Assembly (NCBI GenBank): GCA_958448165.1
Contig: CAUDCW010000002.1
Location: forward strand, 223,653-287,652
Direction of reading: 5' to 3'
Source of the DNA: an uncultured Oscillospiraceae bacterium
GTDB lineage: Bacteria > Bacillota > Clostridia > Oscillospirales > Acutalibacteraceae
Length of the DNA stretch: 64,000 nucleotides
Part shown: in pieces, positions 7,912 through 16,937 of the stretch
Numbering within the stretch: the first letter of the stretch is position 1
Layout of the letters: every line of letters starts with the position of its first letter
Program-made: the position numbers and the translations under genes
The notes under the pieces: model-generated
What the model was told of the DNA's origin: nothing
The model's input: only the letters and a program-made list of their open reading frames with translations
The model's database searches: none

Positions 7912-8029
7912 ATGATAACATACCCACTATGACAAAATACGGACAAATGTTCAATATTTATAAAATTTCGGGTATATATCATCTGTTATTTCTTATTTTA
8001 ACATACAGGGTGTGACAAATGCGTGACAG
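7912..8029 (-). promoter_or_regulatory. Tandem SARP-like promoters of the small membrane gene
   Basis: Two leftward promoter-like sites share one geometry. At the proximal site, TTGTC copies (plus strand GACAA at 7931 and 7942) are spaced 11 bp, and after TTGTCAT an 11-base gap leads to TATCAT (7912-7917). At the distal site, CTGTC and TTGTC copies (plus strand GACAG at 8025, GACAA at 8014) are spaced 11 bp, and an 11-base gap leads to TAAAAT (7995-8000). Neither has a consensus -35 box at the usual distance, as expected for activator-dependent promoters. The same arrangement occurs at 11610-11644. Confidence 0.65.
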
Positions 8030-8079
8030 ATGGATATGTTTTTCTAAAAAAACAGAAATTTATAATTTCTGCAAGCAAA

Positions 8080-8107
8080 ACACGGTTGAGCTTTTGCCCA
8101 ACCGTGT
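8080..8107 (-). terminator. Terminator of the two-component operon
   Basis: The stem ACACGGTTGGGC / GCTCAACCGTGT (one G-T pair) with a 4-base loop is followed on the minus strand by TTTTGCTT. It lies 12 bases past the response-regulator stop. Confidence 0.8.
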
Positions 8108-8118
8108 ATAATAAATAT

Positions 8119-8934
8119 TCAGATGTTATTTTGCATCAGACCTGCGCAGGTTGATTCTGCCCAGCTGTACTGCATCATATACTCGCCGTGAAACCTTGGT
8201 TCACCGGTTTGCAGATAACTGAAATAATCGCAGTCAATTAGCTCAGTATTAAGAAAATAGTTGTAGCCGTTTTGCTGGAGAACCTCCTCTGCATCTGCAC
8301 AGCGAAGAGCATTTCGCAAATCTACAAACAGCTGGCGCACATATGTCATATGCTTACTGTCATCTTCAATACCGCTCCACATTATAGAACAGATTTGCTT
8401 TGCCGTCATACCGGCACCTCTGCGGTCAACAAGAATTGCAAGCAGTTCTTTTGATTTTAACCGCTTAAAGTTAAGAATTTTTCCCTGTGCGTACACCTCA
8501 AAATTCCCGAAGCATTTAACCGTCAAAAGCTTGTCTTTGGTTTTTTCTTTGGTTTTTTCTTTGGCTTTTTCTTTGGCTTTTTCCTGCTTTATGTGGTCAA
8601 TTTCAGCCTGTACCGCCTTTGCCGTAATCGGTTTTAAAAGGTATCCTGAAACATGAATTTTAAATGCCTCCACCGCATACTCCGAAAAGCCTGTACAGAA
8701 AACAATCTTGCAGTTTGGCTGAATTTCAAGCAGTTTTTCTGCAAGTGCAAGTCCGCCCATTCCACGCATACTTATATCGAGAAACGCAATATCAATCGGA
8801 TTGGTTTTTGCCCACTCAAGAGTTGCCGTGCAGGATGTGAACTGTGCAACAGACGATATATCGGGCGACTCCTTTACAGCCGAAGTCAATGCATTAAGCA
8901 TAATCTGCTCGTCATCTACAGTCAATGCTCTCAT
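8119..8934 (-). CDS. Response regulator with SARP/OmpR-like DNA-binding domain
   Basis: A 271-residue regulator. The receiver domain (residues 1-120) has acidic residues VDDE at 7-10, phospho-acceptor D in AFLDISMRG (about 53) and Lys in LLKPI (about 103). A Lys/Glu linker is encoded by a 12-bp tandem repeat (8535-8583). The C-terminal winged helix (residues 138-235; FGNFEVYAQGK, LKSKELLAILVDRRG, YVRQLFVDLRNALR) is of the transcriptional regulatory/SARP type with a short helical tail. The gene overlaps the kinase stop by 4 bases. Direct-repeat sites upstream of neighbouring genes fit the way SARP proteins bind. Confidence 0.87.
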   Translation of the reverse strand: MRALTVDDEQIMLNALTSAVKESPDISSVAQFTSCTATLEWAKTNPIDIAFLDISMRGMGGLALAEKLLEIQPNCKIVFCTGFSEYAVEAFKIHVSGYLLKPITAKAVQAEIDHIKQEKAKEKAKEKTKEKTKDKLLTVKCFGNFEVYAQGKILNFKRLKSKELLAILVDRRGAGMTAKQICSIMWSGIEDDSKHMTYVRQLFVDLRNALRCADAEEVLQQNGYNYFLNTELIDCDYFSYLQTGEPRFHGEYMMQYSWAESTCAGLMQNNI

Positions 8935-10256
8935 ATTGCTTCCTCCTTTGGAATAGTGATGACGGCAGTTGTGCCTTTGCCTAAAACACTGTCAACCGTC
9001 AGAGTACCGCCGCACATAGCAGTAAGTCTTTCACGGATATTCTCAATACCGATATGCTTCTTTTTATCATAAAAGGCTGTTTTATCAAAGCCTACTCCGT
9101 TATCTTTTACACACACGCAGTAATCTGTATCGGTTTCATAAGTAGATACGGTTATTTTACCTCCGCTTTCAAGTCCCATAAGTCCGTGCTTTACGGCGTT
9201 TTCAACAAGCGGCTGAACCGAAAGCGCAGGCAGATTAAAATCTTCAGCTTTCAAATCGTATTCTATCTGAATATCAGGAAAACGAACCTGCTCTATGCTC
9301 ATATAACATTTTATATGATTCAATTCCTGTGAAAAACGAATAGGCACGCTGTTGTTAAGCTCGCTGAAATTTCCTCGCAGATATTGAGAAAAGCTGCGTG
9401 TTAATTCTGCCGCCTTTTCGGGCTGTTCAAGGCACAGCTGATGTATTGTTCCGAGGGTGTTATATATAAAATGCGGCTGTATCTGACTTATCATTGTTGA
9501 AATGCGGTTTTCGGTAATCTGCCGTTCCTTTTGCGCAAGCTCCCTGTTTTTTTCAACAAGCTGAATTTCCTTTTCCGAAAGCTGTCGTGTCAGCTCTCCT
9601 CGGAACAGCATATAAATCAAAAGCAAAGAAACAGTGGTTGCAATATACAGAGGAGTCGGGTCCCAGTATGAAAGCAACGGCATTGTAAGCAATGGCAGTA
9701 CACTGAACGAAAGCAGAGAAATCGTGCCTTTTAGTGTGAGTATTTTCCAGAATCTGATTACCATAAAAATTTCAAGCAATAGGATAATGAAATCAAGAAA
9801 TCTCACTATAAAGTAATACTCTCCGTCAACATAATATCCGTTTGAGTCAAAGTCAAACAGCATTCCGTTAAACAGGGAAATTACAACAATACAAAGATAA
9901 ACTGCGCCGATAACTGCAATTACTTTCGCATATTTCCACGATATTTTCTGCCGTTCTCTGACAAAGCCTATCAGGCAATAAGCATACAAAACTTCAAGTA
10001 CCGCTCCTAAACCGAAGGAAAGAAACGCACATAATTTTAAAATTGGAATATTGTCCGGTGAACCGCCAAAAATCCACAATCCGCTTTCGCCGAGAAGCAT
10101 AAGAATATTTGTTGCAAGCAAGGCTGAAAAGCACTTCATAAAAGGTCTGCTTCGAGTTTTGTCCGTAACTGTTCCCAAAAGCATAAACAGCGTGATTACA
10201 GCTGAAAACCAGAGCAAGCCGATATTAAGTTCAATGTTATTATTGAGATTTTCCAC
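8931..10256 (-). CDS. LytS/YesM-type sensor histidine kinase
   Basis: A 441-residue membrane kinase. About six or seven hydrophobic helices span residues 10-215. A coiled segment precedes the His_kinase motif QIQPHFIYNTL (phospho-accepting His near 257). The GHKL ATPase shows the N box VENAVKHGLM, G1 VKDNGVGFD and G2 IGIENIRERL. It autophosphorylates and passes phosphate to the overlapping response regulator. It overlaps the upstream protease gene by 17 bases. The input is likely a membrane or surface signal. Confidence 0.9.
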   Translation of the reverse strand: MENLNNNIELNIGLLWFSAVITLFMLLGTVTDKTRSRPFMKCFSALLATNILMLLGESGLWIFGGSPDNIPILKLCAFLSFGLGAVLEVLYAYCLIGFVRERQKISWKYAKVIAVIGAVYLCIVVISLFNGMLFDFDSNGYYVDGEYYFIVRFLDFIILLLEIFMVIRFWKILTLKGTISLLSFSVLPLLTMPLLSYWDPTPLYIATTVSLLLIYMLFRGELTRQLSEKEIQLVEKNRELAQKERQITENRISTMISQIQPHFIYNTLGTIHQLCLEQPEKAAELTRSFSQYLRGNFSELNNSVPIRFSQELNHIKCYMSIEQVRFPDIQIEYDLKAEDFNLPALSVQPLVENAVKHGLMGLESGGKITVSTYETDTDYCVCVKDNGVGFDKTAFYDKKKHIGIENIRERLTAMCGGTLTVDSVLGKGTTAVITIPKEEAI

Positions 10257-11418
10257 ATATCTGCCCCCTGTTTTCCGAATAATTGTTTTTGAGATAATCG
10301 CAGTAATTTTTGTCCTCTGAAATCATCAGATAATTTTCAAGAGCTTTTTCATCATCGGAAGGAAAACATATATTCAACCCCGAGATGTTACTTTTTGTTT
10401 CGGATTTCACAGCTTTTATTATTCTGCTGAAATCATAATCAACATCAAAGTAATCTGCAATATCGCCGAAATCATATAAATATGCAATTGACGAACCGAA
10501 GCTTTCACACTCCTGAACTGCCTTTGACATAATAAGCTTGTTGTTACTTCTTTCGGCTTTGTCAATACATTGCGATAATACGGCTTTTACCTTATCGAAC
10601 TCATTAAGCTTAATTGCCGAAAGAGTGTAATCATCACTGTCCTGATGAGACTTTTCGTAGCTGTTCAGAATAACATCATAAAAACTTTTTGTACCGAGAG
10701 CTTCTGCAACAGCCTTGTAGTCCCAGCCGCCTGTCGGCTCATCATCCTCTGATGCTATCATATAATCAGCATATTTTGATACCGTCAGCGCTGTTTCGTA
10801 ATTCGCCATAAGACAGCAATCAAATCCTATAAATTCAAAGCTTCCGGAAAAAGTGCTTTCTGAAAGTGCCTCATCAAACTCCTGCACCGTCAGCCAGTCA
10901 TTATTGTACATCTCATCTTTGCAAATACCTTTGAGGAATCCTCCGCCGTGGTCCCATAAAATCAGTGCAGTCCTTTCAGACGGAAATTCTTTTATACCCC
11001 AGTCAATGAAGTCCTTAAGCGTTGAGGAGTCACCCATACAGCATAGTTTACTCTCCTCAAGAAGTACAAGCTTATTGTCAGACACCTCATACCTCTGCAG
11101 TTTATCGCTCGAAATACCGTGTTTTTTCCATCTCAAAGAGCCGCCTGTTTCAAGCACAACATTAACTTTATCGGGAATTTCTGCACTTAACAGCTCGGAA
11201 ATATCGTCTGATGCAGAGCCGTTCTTACTCTCAAGAGAGCTTCCGCACATATAAATAAGAAGAGTAAAATCATCATTATCAGTTTTTTCAGTCGTACTTT
11301 GTTTTTCGGAGGCAGGCTTTGTTTTTGCTTTATCCTCAGAACAACCAAATAGAAAAACGCAAAAGATTAAAATTGTCAATAAGCATATTAACTTGATATC
11401 TTTAAAGCCTCTGTTCAT
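10240..11418 (-). CDS. Clostripain-family (C11) cysteine peptidase lipoprotein
   Basis: A 392-residue protein with a lipoprotein signal (LLTILIFCVFLFGCSEDK; lipidated Cys about residue 26), a charged Ser/Thr linker, and a clostripain/C11 core. The catalytic His is in LILWDHGGGF (about 157) and the catalytic Cys in GFDCCLMA (about 199). The family cleaves after basic residues. The start at 11418 follows AAAGGTGGTG; an ATG at 11466 has no such site. It is the first gene of a protease-kinase-regulator operon and may process surface proteins or generate the signal sensed by the kinase; the link is inference. Confidence 0.85.
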   Translation of the reverse strand: MNRGFKDIKLICLLTILIFCVFLFGCSEDKAKTKPASEKQSTTEKTDNDDFTLLIYMCGSSLESKNGSASDDISELLSAEIPDKVNVVLETGGSLRWKKHGISSDKLQRYEVSDNKLVLLEESKLCCMGDSSTLKDFIDWGIKEFPSERTALILWDHGGGFLKGICKDEMYNNDWLTVQEFDEALSESTFSGSFEFIGFDCCLMANYETALTVSKYADYMIASEDDEPTGGWDYKAVAEALGTKSFYDVILNSYEKSHQDSDDYTLSAIKLNEFDKVKAVLSQCIDKAERSNNKLIMSKAVQECESFGSSIAYLYDFGDIADYFDVDYDFSRIIKAVKSETKSNISGLNICFPSDDEKALENYLMISEDKNYCDYLKNNYSENRGQICGKSQ

Positions 11419-11609
11419 ATACGCACCACCTTTATAAATTTTATCACAAGAAATTTCAAAGTGCAATAAAAAGGAATTACCTTAAAGCAAAAGCAACACT
11501 GCCAAATATAACAACAGCAATGAGATGAATTAAAGTCTTGAATTTTTAAATTCGCAAAATTTCGCAGATTTTTAAATATTCGCAAATATTTTTAAAATTC
11601 CCTGTTTTT
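11419..11609. other. AT-rich divergent intergenic region
   Basis: This stretch separates the divergent protease operon and the beta-helix gene. It contains AT-rich sequence with several AAATTCGCA/TTTGCGAA-like motifs (11548-11590) but no frame with a ribosome site. A leftward promoter for the protease-kinase-regulator operon is expected here but was not confidently located. Confidence 0.4.
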
Positions 11610-11644
11610 TTGTCCGTATCTTGTCACAGTCGCCCTGTTATACT
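11610..11644 (+). promoter_or_regulatory. SARP-like promoter of the beta-helix gene
   Basis: TTGTC copies at 11610 and 11621 are spaced 11 bp, and an 11-base gap after TTGTCAC leads to the -10 box TATACT (11639-11644). The stretch TTTGTCCGTAT-TTGTCA-AGT is nearly identical to the inverted copy before the 7867 gene. The genes controlled flank the SARP-type regulator on both sides, which makes that regulator the obvious candidate ligand. Confidence 0.68.
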
Positions 11645-11730
11645 GTAGTCACAAGATAAGGAACAGACAAAAGCTCCTTAGAAAAACAAACAAACCAAAA
11701 CAACTTAAATAACTAAAAGGTGGTATAATT

Positions 11731-14169
11731 ATGAAAAAGCAGACAGGAACAATCAAAAGAAGAATAATCGCAATCGCATTGTCGGCAGTAGCTTTATCGT
11801 CAGTTGCAACTATGACGCTTACAACCGTTTCGGCGGCAGCTCCTTCACAGACAATCGGCACAGTTATGAATAAAAACTCTGTCAATCTGCTCAAGGGTTC
11901 AACAACAGCCGAAAAACAGGCACTAAAAGATATTAAGGAAATCAAGAAGTTTGTTGACGATTACAAAGCTGAAAGCGAAAAAACGTCAAAAAAAGAAAAG
12001 CTTCAGAAACGCAATGACAGAATCGAAAAATACGTTACATCCGGAGTTGAAGCAGTCAACAACATTGCCAAGGGCGAATATGTAAGTGCAGTAAAAAATG
12101 TTGTCGGTCTTTTCCCGTACGGCGGAATAATTTCAGGTGTTATAGATTTGTTCACAACTCTTTTCACACCTGCACCAGAGGAACCCGATCTTGTTCCCGA
12201 GGTTTCCCTTAAAGAAATCGAAGAACAGCTCGGCACCATTAAAACATCAATTGATTCTCTTAAAGAGGCTATCAAGCAGAACGAAAACAATGAATTTTAC
12301 AAATGTCTGAATCAGATTGTTCTCGTTTACAACGACAAAGGCTCTGTAATTATGTCCTATATTAAAAACAAGGCAAAGCTTTTAGATGCAAATAAAAATC
12401 TTGAAGCCGCAATACAGGAAAAAGACGCTAAAAAAATCGAAGAATCAAAGAAAGCAGTTGGGAAAGCGAAAAACGAGCTTAGCAAAAGCCAGAAGCTCAT
12501 CGACAATTTCTTCGGTGACGACAACCTCAACGATTTATACAGACTCAGGGATAGCCTTAAGCGGTGCACACAGTATATGAACGGCACAAACTTCAGCATT
12601 AAAGCAGACAAAGCAGAAGGCAATCCGTTCCTCATTAACTTCAAAGCAAAGGTTGAAGGCGCAAAAACAGGCACCTCGATTGACAGCATTATTGAACAGT
12701 GCATAAAGGATAACGAAGCAATCTGGAATTACTACGAGCTTGGCATCACCATGTACTCCGCACTTGCTCCTTCATACATCAAATATCTCAACGACCGCAA
12801 TCAATCAGATAAGGCAGATGCAAATAACCAGGAATATGTCAGCTTTATGACAGGCATATATCCGAGCGGAGGCACAGATACTCTCGATAACAAAATTAAT
12901 GCCATAGATGTTCACGATTACTATATGACAACAATTCTCCCGAAAATGCTCGAAAGCTCCGGTATGTATAAGTTCAAGGACAACACAGTCGGCGAAAAGG
13001 TAGCAGAGGTTAGCTGCAACGGGGAAACGGAAATTTTTAAAAGCTTTGACGAAGCGTGGAACTATGCAACAAAATATACAAATACAAAGATCACATTATG
13101 TAAAGACACTGAAATAACAGAATTATTTAGAACAAGCACAGAGCATAAAAATAATATTGAGCTTGACCTTCAGGGACACAAAATCAATACAAAAGAAGAA
13201 TTGATTCTTAGAAATGGCGGATCTCTCAAAATCCACAGCAGCATCGATAATGGTTCTTTTAAATACTCCGGTCGTGCCGGCGGAGTTCCGTGTATAGTAA
13301 ATGAAGACGGCTCTCTGAAAGTAGAAAACTGTATTTTTGAAAAATATACAGGAAGTGCAATTCGTAATTCAGGCGGAAACGCTGACATAAACAATTGTAT
13401 TTTCAAAAATAACATTGCAAGGTACGGAGGCGCAATTGACTCACACGCAGACTTTACAATTAAAAACTGCACATTTGAAAGCAACGACTCAGAGAGATGT
13501 GGCGGTGCAATAACTTCTTTCGGAGGAAAGAATTATATAGAGAATTGTACCTTTAACAATAATAAATCAGGAGAAAACGGTGGTGCAATATTCTATACAG
13601 AAAGTCTGTCAGAGCCGACAATTCGCAGGTCAACCTTCACAAATAATTATGCAAAAAAGAACGGCGGCGCAATCTTTGTTTCGGAACACACCGACTTTGA
13701 CATCAGCTACTCAAATTTAACAAACAATGAATGTGGCAACAACGGCGGTGCAATCTTCCTCGGACAGCTTAGAAGTACAAATCATTACTTCAGAAATATG
13801 ACCATTGAAAACAACAAATGCGGAAAGGAAGGCGGTGGAGTTTTTGCGGACGCTTGTGGATGTAACACAGCAGACATCAAGCTCTTTGGCTGGAACAAAA
13901 TCAGATATAATACTAATGCAAGCGGTTCTGCATCAAATGCAAAAATGATTAAATCGACCTGCAGAACAGTATTCAAAATTATGGACGATTTTGACACATA
14001 TAATTCCGACATCAGAGGAACAACAAACAGTGACGGCAGTTGTATGGTATTCCTTAACACATCATCAGATTATGTATACTACTACTCTTACGGAATGCAG
14101 AGCGGAGCATTCAGAGCCGATAACGGGAGGCTCGAACAGAGCGGAAGCGGCGTTTACTGGTACAAGTAA
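11731..14169 (+). CDS. Secreted parallel beta-helix repeat protein
   Basis: An 812-residue exported protein. The signal peptide covers residues 1-33 (basic start, hydrophobic core, AAAP cleavage region). Residues 55-300 are charged and helical with a hydrophobic stretch (GEYVSAVKNVVGLFPYGGIISGVIDLF, about 115-141, given here only as its location), reminiscent of pore-forming or toxin-like helical domains. Residues 480-720 carry right-handed beta-helix repeats, seen as recurring NNGGAIF and N-C-F motifs in an about 23-residue period. No sortase or lipoprotein anchor is visible. AAAGGTGG precedes the ATG, and a terminator follows. Confidence 0.82.
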   Translation: MKKQTGTIKRRIIAIALSAVALSSVATMTLTTVSAAAPSQTIGTVMNKNSVNLLKGSTTAEKQALKDIKEIKKFVDDYKAESEKTSKKEKLQKRNDRIEKYVTSGVEAVNNIAKGEYVSAVKNVVGLFPYGGIISGVIDLFTTLFTPAPEEPDLVPEVSLKEIEEQLGTIKTSIDSLKEAIKQNENNEFYKCLNQIVLVYNDKGSVIMSYIKNKAKLLDANKNLEAAIQEKDAKKIEESKKAVGKAKNELSKSQKLIDNFFGDDNLNDLYRLRDSLKRCTQYMNGTNFSIKADKAEGNPFLINFKAKVEGAKTGTSIDSIIEQCIKDNEAIWNYYELGITMYSALAPSYIKYLNDRNQSDKADANNQEYVSFMTGIYPSGGTDTLDNKINAIDVHDYYMTTILPKMLESSGMYKFKDNTVGEKVAEVSCNGETEIFKSFDEAWNYATKYTNTKITLCKDTEITELFRTSTEHKNNIELDLQGHKINTKEELILRNGGSLKIHSSIDNGSFKYSGRAGGVPCIVNEDGSLKVENCIFEKYTGSAIRNSGGNADINNCIFKNNIARYGGAIDSHADFTIKNCTFESNDSERCGGAITSFGGKNYIENCTFNNNKSGENGGAIFYTESLSEPTIRRSTFTNNYAKKNGGAIFVSEHTDFDISYSNLTNNECGNNGGAIFLGQLRSTNHYFRNMTIENNKCGKEGGGVFADACGCNTADIKLFGWNKIRYNTNASGSASNAKMIKSTCRTVFKIMDDFDTYNSDIRGTTNSDGSCMVFLNTSSDYVYYYSYGMQSGAFRADNGRLEQSGSGVYWYK

Positions 14170-14215
14170 TAGTGCAAAAATTCTGTTCGGAAACAAATTA
14201 ATTGCGATACAAAAG

Positions 14216-14240
14216 GCTCCCGACAATTTTGGTCGGGAGC
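14216..14240 (+). terminator. Terminator of the beta-helix gene
   Basis: Stem GCTCCCGAC/GTCGGGAGC with a short AT loop, followed by TGTTACTTT, 47 bases after the stop codon. Confidence 0.75.
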
Positions 14241-14538
14241 TGTTACTTTATGTTCTGTGTGGCATTGATAATTTCAACCTGATTAAACAAGGTTCAAGCT
14301 TGTACTTCACAAATTCAAATGACTGTTCTTTTTCAAAAATCAGAATATCTTACAAGAAGCCTGTCACAGAGAACAACGCTGTTACTCTGAAATATATTTC
14401 TCAAGAGTTCAAGGAAACGGTGGGAATTTACGGCGGTCTCTTTAATATAACGTTCATCAATTCCAGTCTTTTTTAAATTGCACCACTTACATACATCTCC
14501 GTCTGCTTGAAACAGAAGTATATCATATTATAAAAATC
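14241..14538. other. Gap with possible decayed coding sequence
   Basis: No intact gene was found. On the minus strand about 45 codons are open (stop near 14341, entering around 14475; reading KTGIDERYIKETAVNS...) with ordinary amino-acid usage but no start or ribosome site. A plus-strand frame also runs through from the beta-helix gene. Either could be the trace of a lost gene; neither is called. Confidence 0.3.
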
Positions 14539-14569
14539 AAGGAAACACTGATTTAATCAGTGTTTCCTT
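14539..14569 (-). terminator. Terminator of the MMPL operon
   Basis: A 14-bp perfect stem, AAGGAAACACTGAT / ATCAGTGTTTCCTT, with a 3-base loop lies 16 bases past the stop of the leftward 783-residue gene. A T-rich stretch follows on the minus strand. Confidence 0.75.
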
Positions 14570-14585
14570 AAGGAGTTATTTACTG

Positions 14586-16937
14586 TTATTTCTCAATGGA
14601 ATCAGTCTTGTAAATGAAATCGACCTTGCCGTCCATATTATCGGAAATTCCGCTGTAGCTCTTGTAGTGTGAAGAAACCTCCGAAACAGCCTTTAGTCTG
14701 CTTACGAGTCCATTTACGTTACCGCCTACTGCGTCAACAAGCACGCCTATTCCATCTTCTTTGAACTTTTCAAGTCCATCGTTAAGCGTCATTGAGCCGT
14801 CCTTAAGCTGTTTTACTCCGCTTACAAGGGCACTGCTTCCCTCTTTGAGTGAAGCAACTCCCTGCGCAAGATTCTTCGCTCCGCTGTTAAGCTCGCCTGT
14901 GCCGTCCTTGAGCGACTGTGCACCGCTATTAAGAGAGTCTGCACCGTCCTTCAGAGTTCCGACGCCGTCTTTTAGCGAGCCTGAACCGCTCTTTAGCTGT
15001 TCTGAGCCGTTCTTAAGAGTGTAAGAACCTTCTTTAAGAGTATTTGTTCCGCCGAGAATCTGCTGTGCTCCTGCGTTCGCCTTGTCAACGCCGTCGGTGT
15101 AGGTAAGCACTCCCTGATAAAATATATTGTAGCTGTCAAGCTGTTCTTTGAGTGAAGAAAGTGAAGCCTTACCTGCACTTGCTTTTTCAACAGCAGAATT
15201 TATCTGGCTTTGCACCTCATCACTCTGCATATTTGCATCGATAAGCGACTGAATCTGGCTCTGTGTGTTGATGTCAACTGTCGACTGAATTGTGGAAGAA
15301 CTCATCTGCGTTGATACTGCGGCATTAATCTGCACCTGTACCTCATCAGGAATCTGTCCCGATGCTATTGCCGAATCGTACTGCTCTGCACTCATTGAAT
15401 AGCCTGCCGAAGCTAAAACGCTCTCAGTAACCTGCTTTCTTACTGCTGACTCAACAGCCTCTCTGATTACATCCTTCTGGCTGTTCACCGTAGCAGTAAC
15501 GGTTTCAAGCGCAGTATTATAAGCAACAGTTTTCACGTTATCCTCACTTAATGAGCCGACAAGCTTATCAAGCACCTGAGCATAATTCGAAATTGTCAGC
15601 TTATCAGCCTGAAGTCCTGCTGCGGCAATCTGAACATCGGCAGTTGCAAGAAGAGTATCAAATATCTGCTTTGCTCCCGCATTGAGCGACTCGCTGTTGC
15701 CTGAAATCGTATTAAGTCCCGATGAAAGCGTTGCCACATAGCCCTGCAACTGCGAGATGCCCGAATCAAGACTTACTGCACCATCGTTAAGTGAGCTTAC
15801 ACCGCTGTCGAGCGAATCTGCGCCGTCTTTAAGCGTTCCCACACCGTTGTCCAGATCCTTTGCACCGCTTGCAAGTGCACCGGCACCATTGTCAAGCTCT
15901 TGTGCACCGCTGCTGATTTTTTCTGCACCGTCATAAAGCTGATCAACACCTTCAATCAACTCTCCCGACTTGTCAAGAAGAGTTTTAAGCCCGTCGTACA
16001 ACTGTGATGAACCGTCAATAAGCTGATTTGCGGCATCAGTCAGTTCATCAAGAGAGTCTGACAACGCATCAATCTTATCGTCAACCTTAGAAAAATCAAT
16101 ATCGCTGAACATATCGTTTGCGGCAAGCGTAAAGCTTGTTGCAAGCTCAAAATTCTTTACGTCAGCTGTTATCTCAACATAATCGGGAATTTCAAAATCC
16201 TTGCTGTCTATGCCGAGATTTGACTGCATTCCGGGGAGTGCAAAACCTGCAACGAAGGTATGACTACCGTCATTGACAACCTTGCCGTTTGAAACCTCAA
16301 CGTTTCTGAAAGCGTCATTGTCGAGCATCATACCCGTAAGCATTACAAACGGAACGTAGATTTCTTCTTCCTTGCCGTCAATTTTTATTTTTTCCGATTG
16401 TCTGTTCGTGTAGTCAAAGCGGATTTTCACCTTACCGCTCTGACCTGCAAGCTTATCTGCTGAAATCTTTTTGCCGTCAAGCGTATAGCTTACCGAAAGT
16501 CCGACAGGAAGTTCCGACTTTCCCGTACCCTGATAGTAAATGTCATTTCCGTCTGCGCTCCACTCGTACATATTGTTTTCGTTTACTGTGTAAGTTTCGT
16601 CGCCTTTTACGTTTACAATATTATCAAGGTTTGAAATATCTCCAAAGCTCTTTGCCTTTGCGGTATTTTTAATCCAGTCGCTCACGATAACCTTTTTTGC
16701 TGAGCCGTCGGCATTGGCAATAACATAAACCGTTTCATTCTTTGAAAGCTTTTTGGTTTTGTCCTCCGAAGCGTTTTTTGCGGTTGAAGAATTGTCCGAA
16801 ATATTTGTATTCGTTGTTTTAGTATCCATGCTCTTTGCACCTGCCGAATATGACGCAACGCCAATTGAGCAGCAAAGAATTGTAAGACTCAAGACGCCTG
16901 AAAGCACCTTTGGCATATATTTTTTTAAGTTACTCAT
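14586..16937 (-). CDS. YhgE/Pip-like repeat-rich MMPL partner protein
   Basis: A 783-residue protein with an N-terminal signal/anchor (residues 8-32), a beta-rich domain (about 60-280), and two long runs of heptad-like repeats (about 300-400 and 620-740) of the pattern L-DGA-SL-SGA-L. Such repeats characterise YhgE/Pip family proteins. They are typically cell-surface helical stalks and are often encoded next to MMPL exporters. No C-terminal membrane segment is seen, unlike classical Pip. It overlaps the transporter gene by 8 bases, so a joint export machine is likely. Confidence 0.78.
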   Translation of the reverse strand: MSNLKKYMPKVLSGVLSLTILCCSIGVASYSAGAKSMDTKTTNTNISDNSSTAKNASEDKTKKLSKNETVYVIANADGSAKKVIVSDWIKNTAKAKSFGDISNLDNIVNVKGDETYTVNENNMYEWSADGNDIYYQGTGKSELPVGLSVSYTLDGKKISADKLAGQSGKVKIRFDYTNRQSEKIKIDGKEEEIYVPFVMLTGMMLDNDAFRNVEVSNGKVVNDGSHTFVAGFALPGMQSNLGIDSKDFEIPDYVEITADVKNFELATSFTLAANDMFSDIDFSKVDDKIDALSDSLDELTDAANQLIDGSSQLYDGLKTLLDKSGELIEGVDQLYDGAEKISSGAQELDNGAGALASGAKDLDNGVGTLKDGADSLDSGVSSLNDGAVSLDSGISQLQGYVATLSSGLNTISGNSESLNAGAKQIFDTLLATADVQIAAAGLQADKLTISNYAQVLDKLVGSLSEDNVKTVAYNTALETVTATVNSQKDVIREAVESAVRKQVTESVLASAGYSMSAEQYDSAIASGQIPDEVQVQINAAVSTQMSSSTIQSTVDINTQSQIQSLIDANMQSDEVQSQINSAVEKASAGKASLSSLKEQLDSYNIFYQGVLTYTDGVDKANAGAQQILGGTNTLKEGSYTLKNGSEQLKSGSGSLKDGVGTLKDGADSLNSGAQSLKDGTGELNSGAKNLAQGVASLKEGSSALVSGVKQLKDGSMTLNDGLEKFKEDGIGVLVDAVGGNVNGLVSRLKAVSEVSSHYKSYSGISDNMDGKVDFIYKTDSIEK

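Noticed and set aside
8535..8583. Possible CRISPR-like short repeats
   Set aside because: Contiguous 12-bp units without spacers, lying inside a coding linker.
13991..14476. 161-codon plus-strand frame across the end of the beta-helix gene
   Set aside because: It is a shifted reading of the gene's end followed by intergenic sequence including the terminator; no ribosome site at its start.
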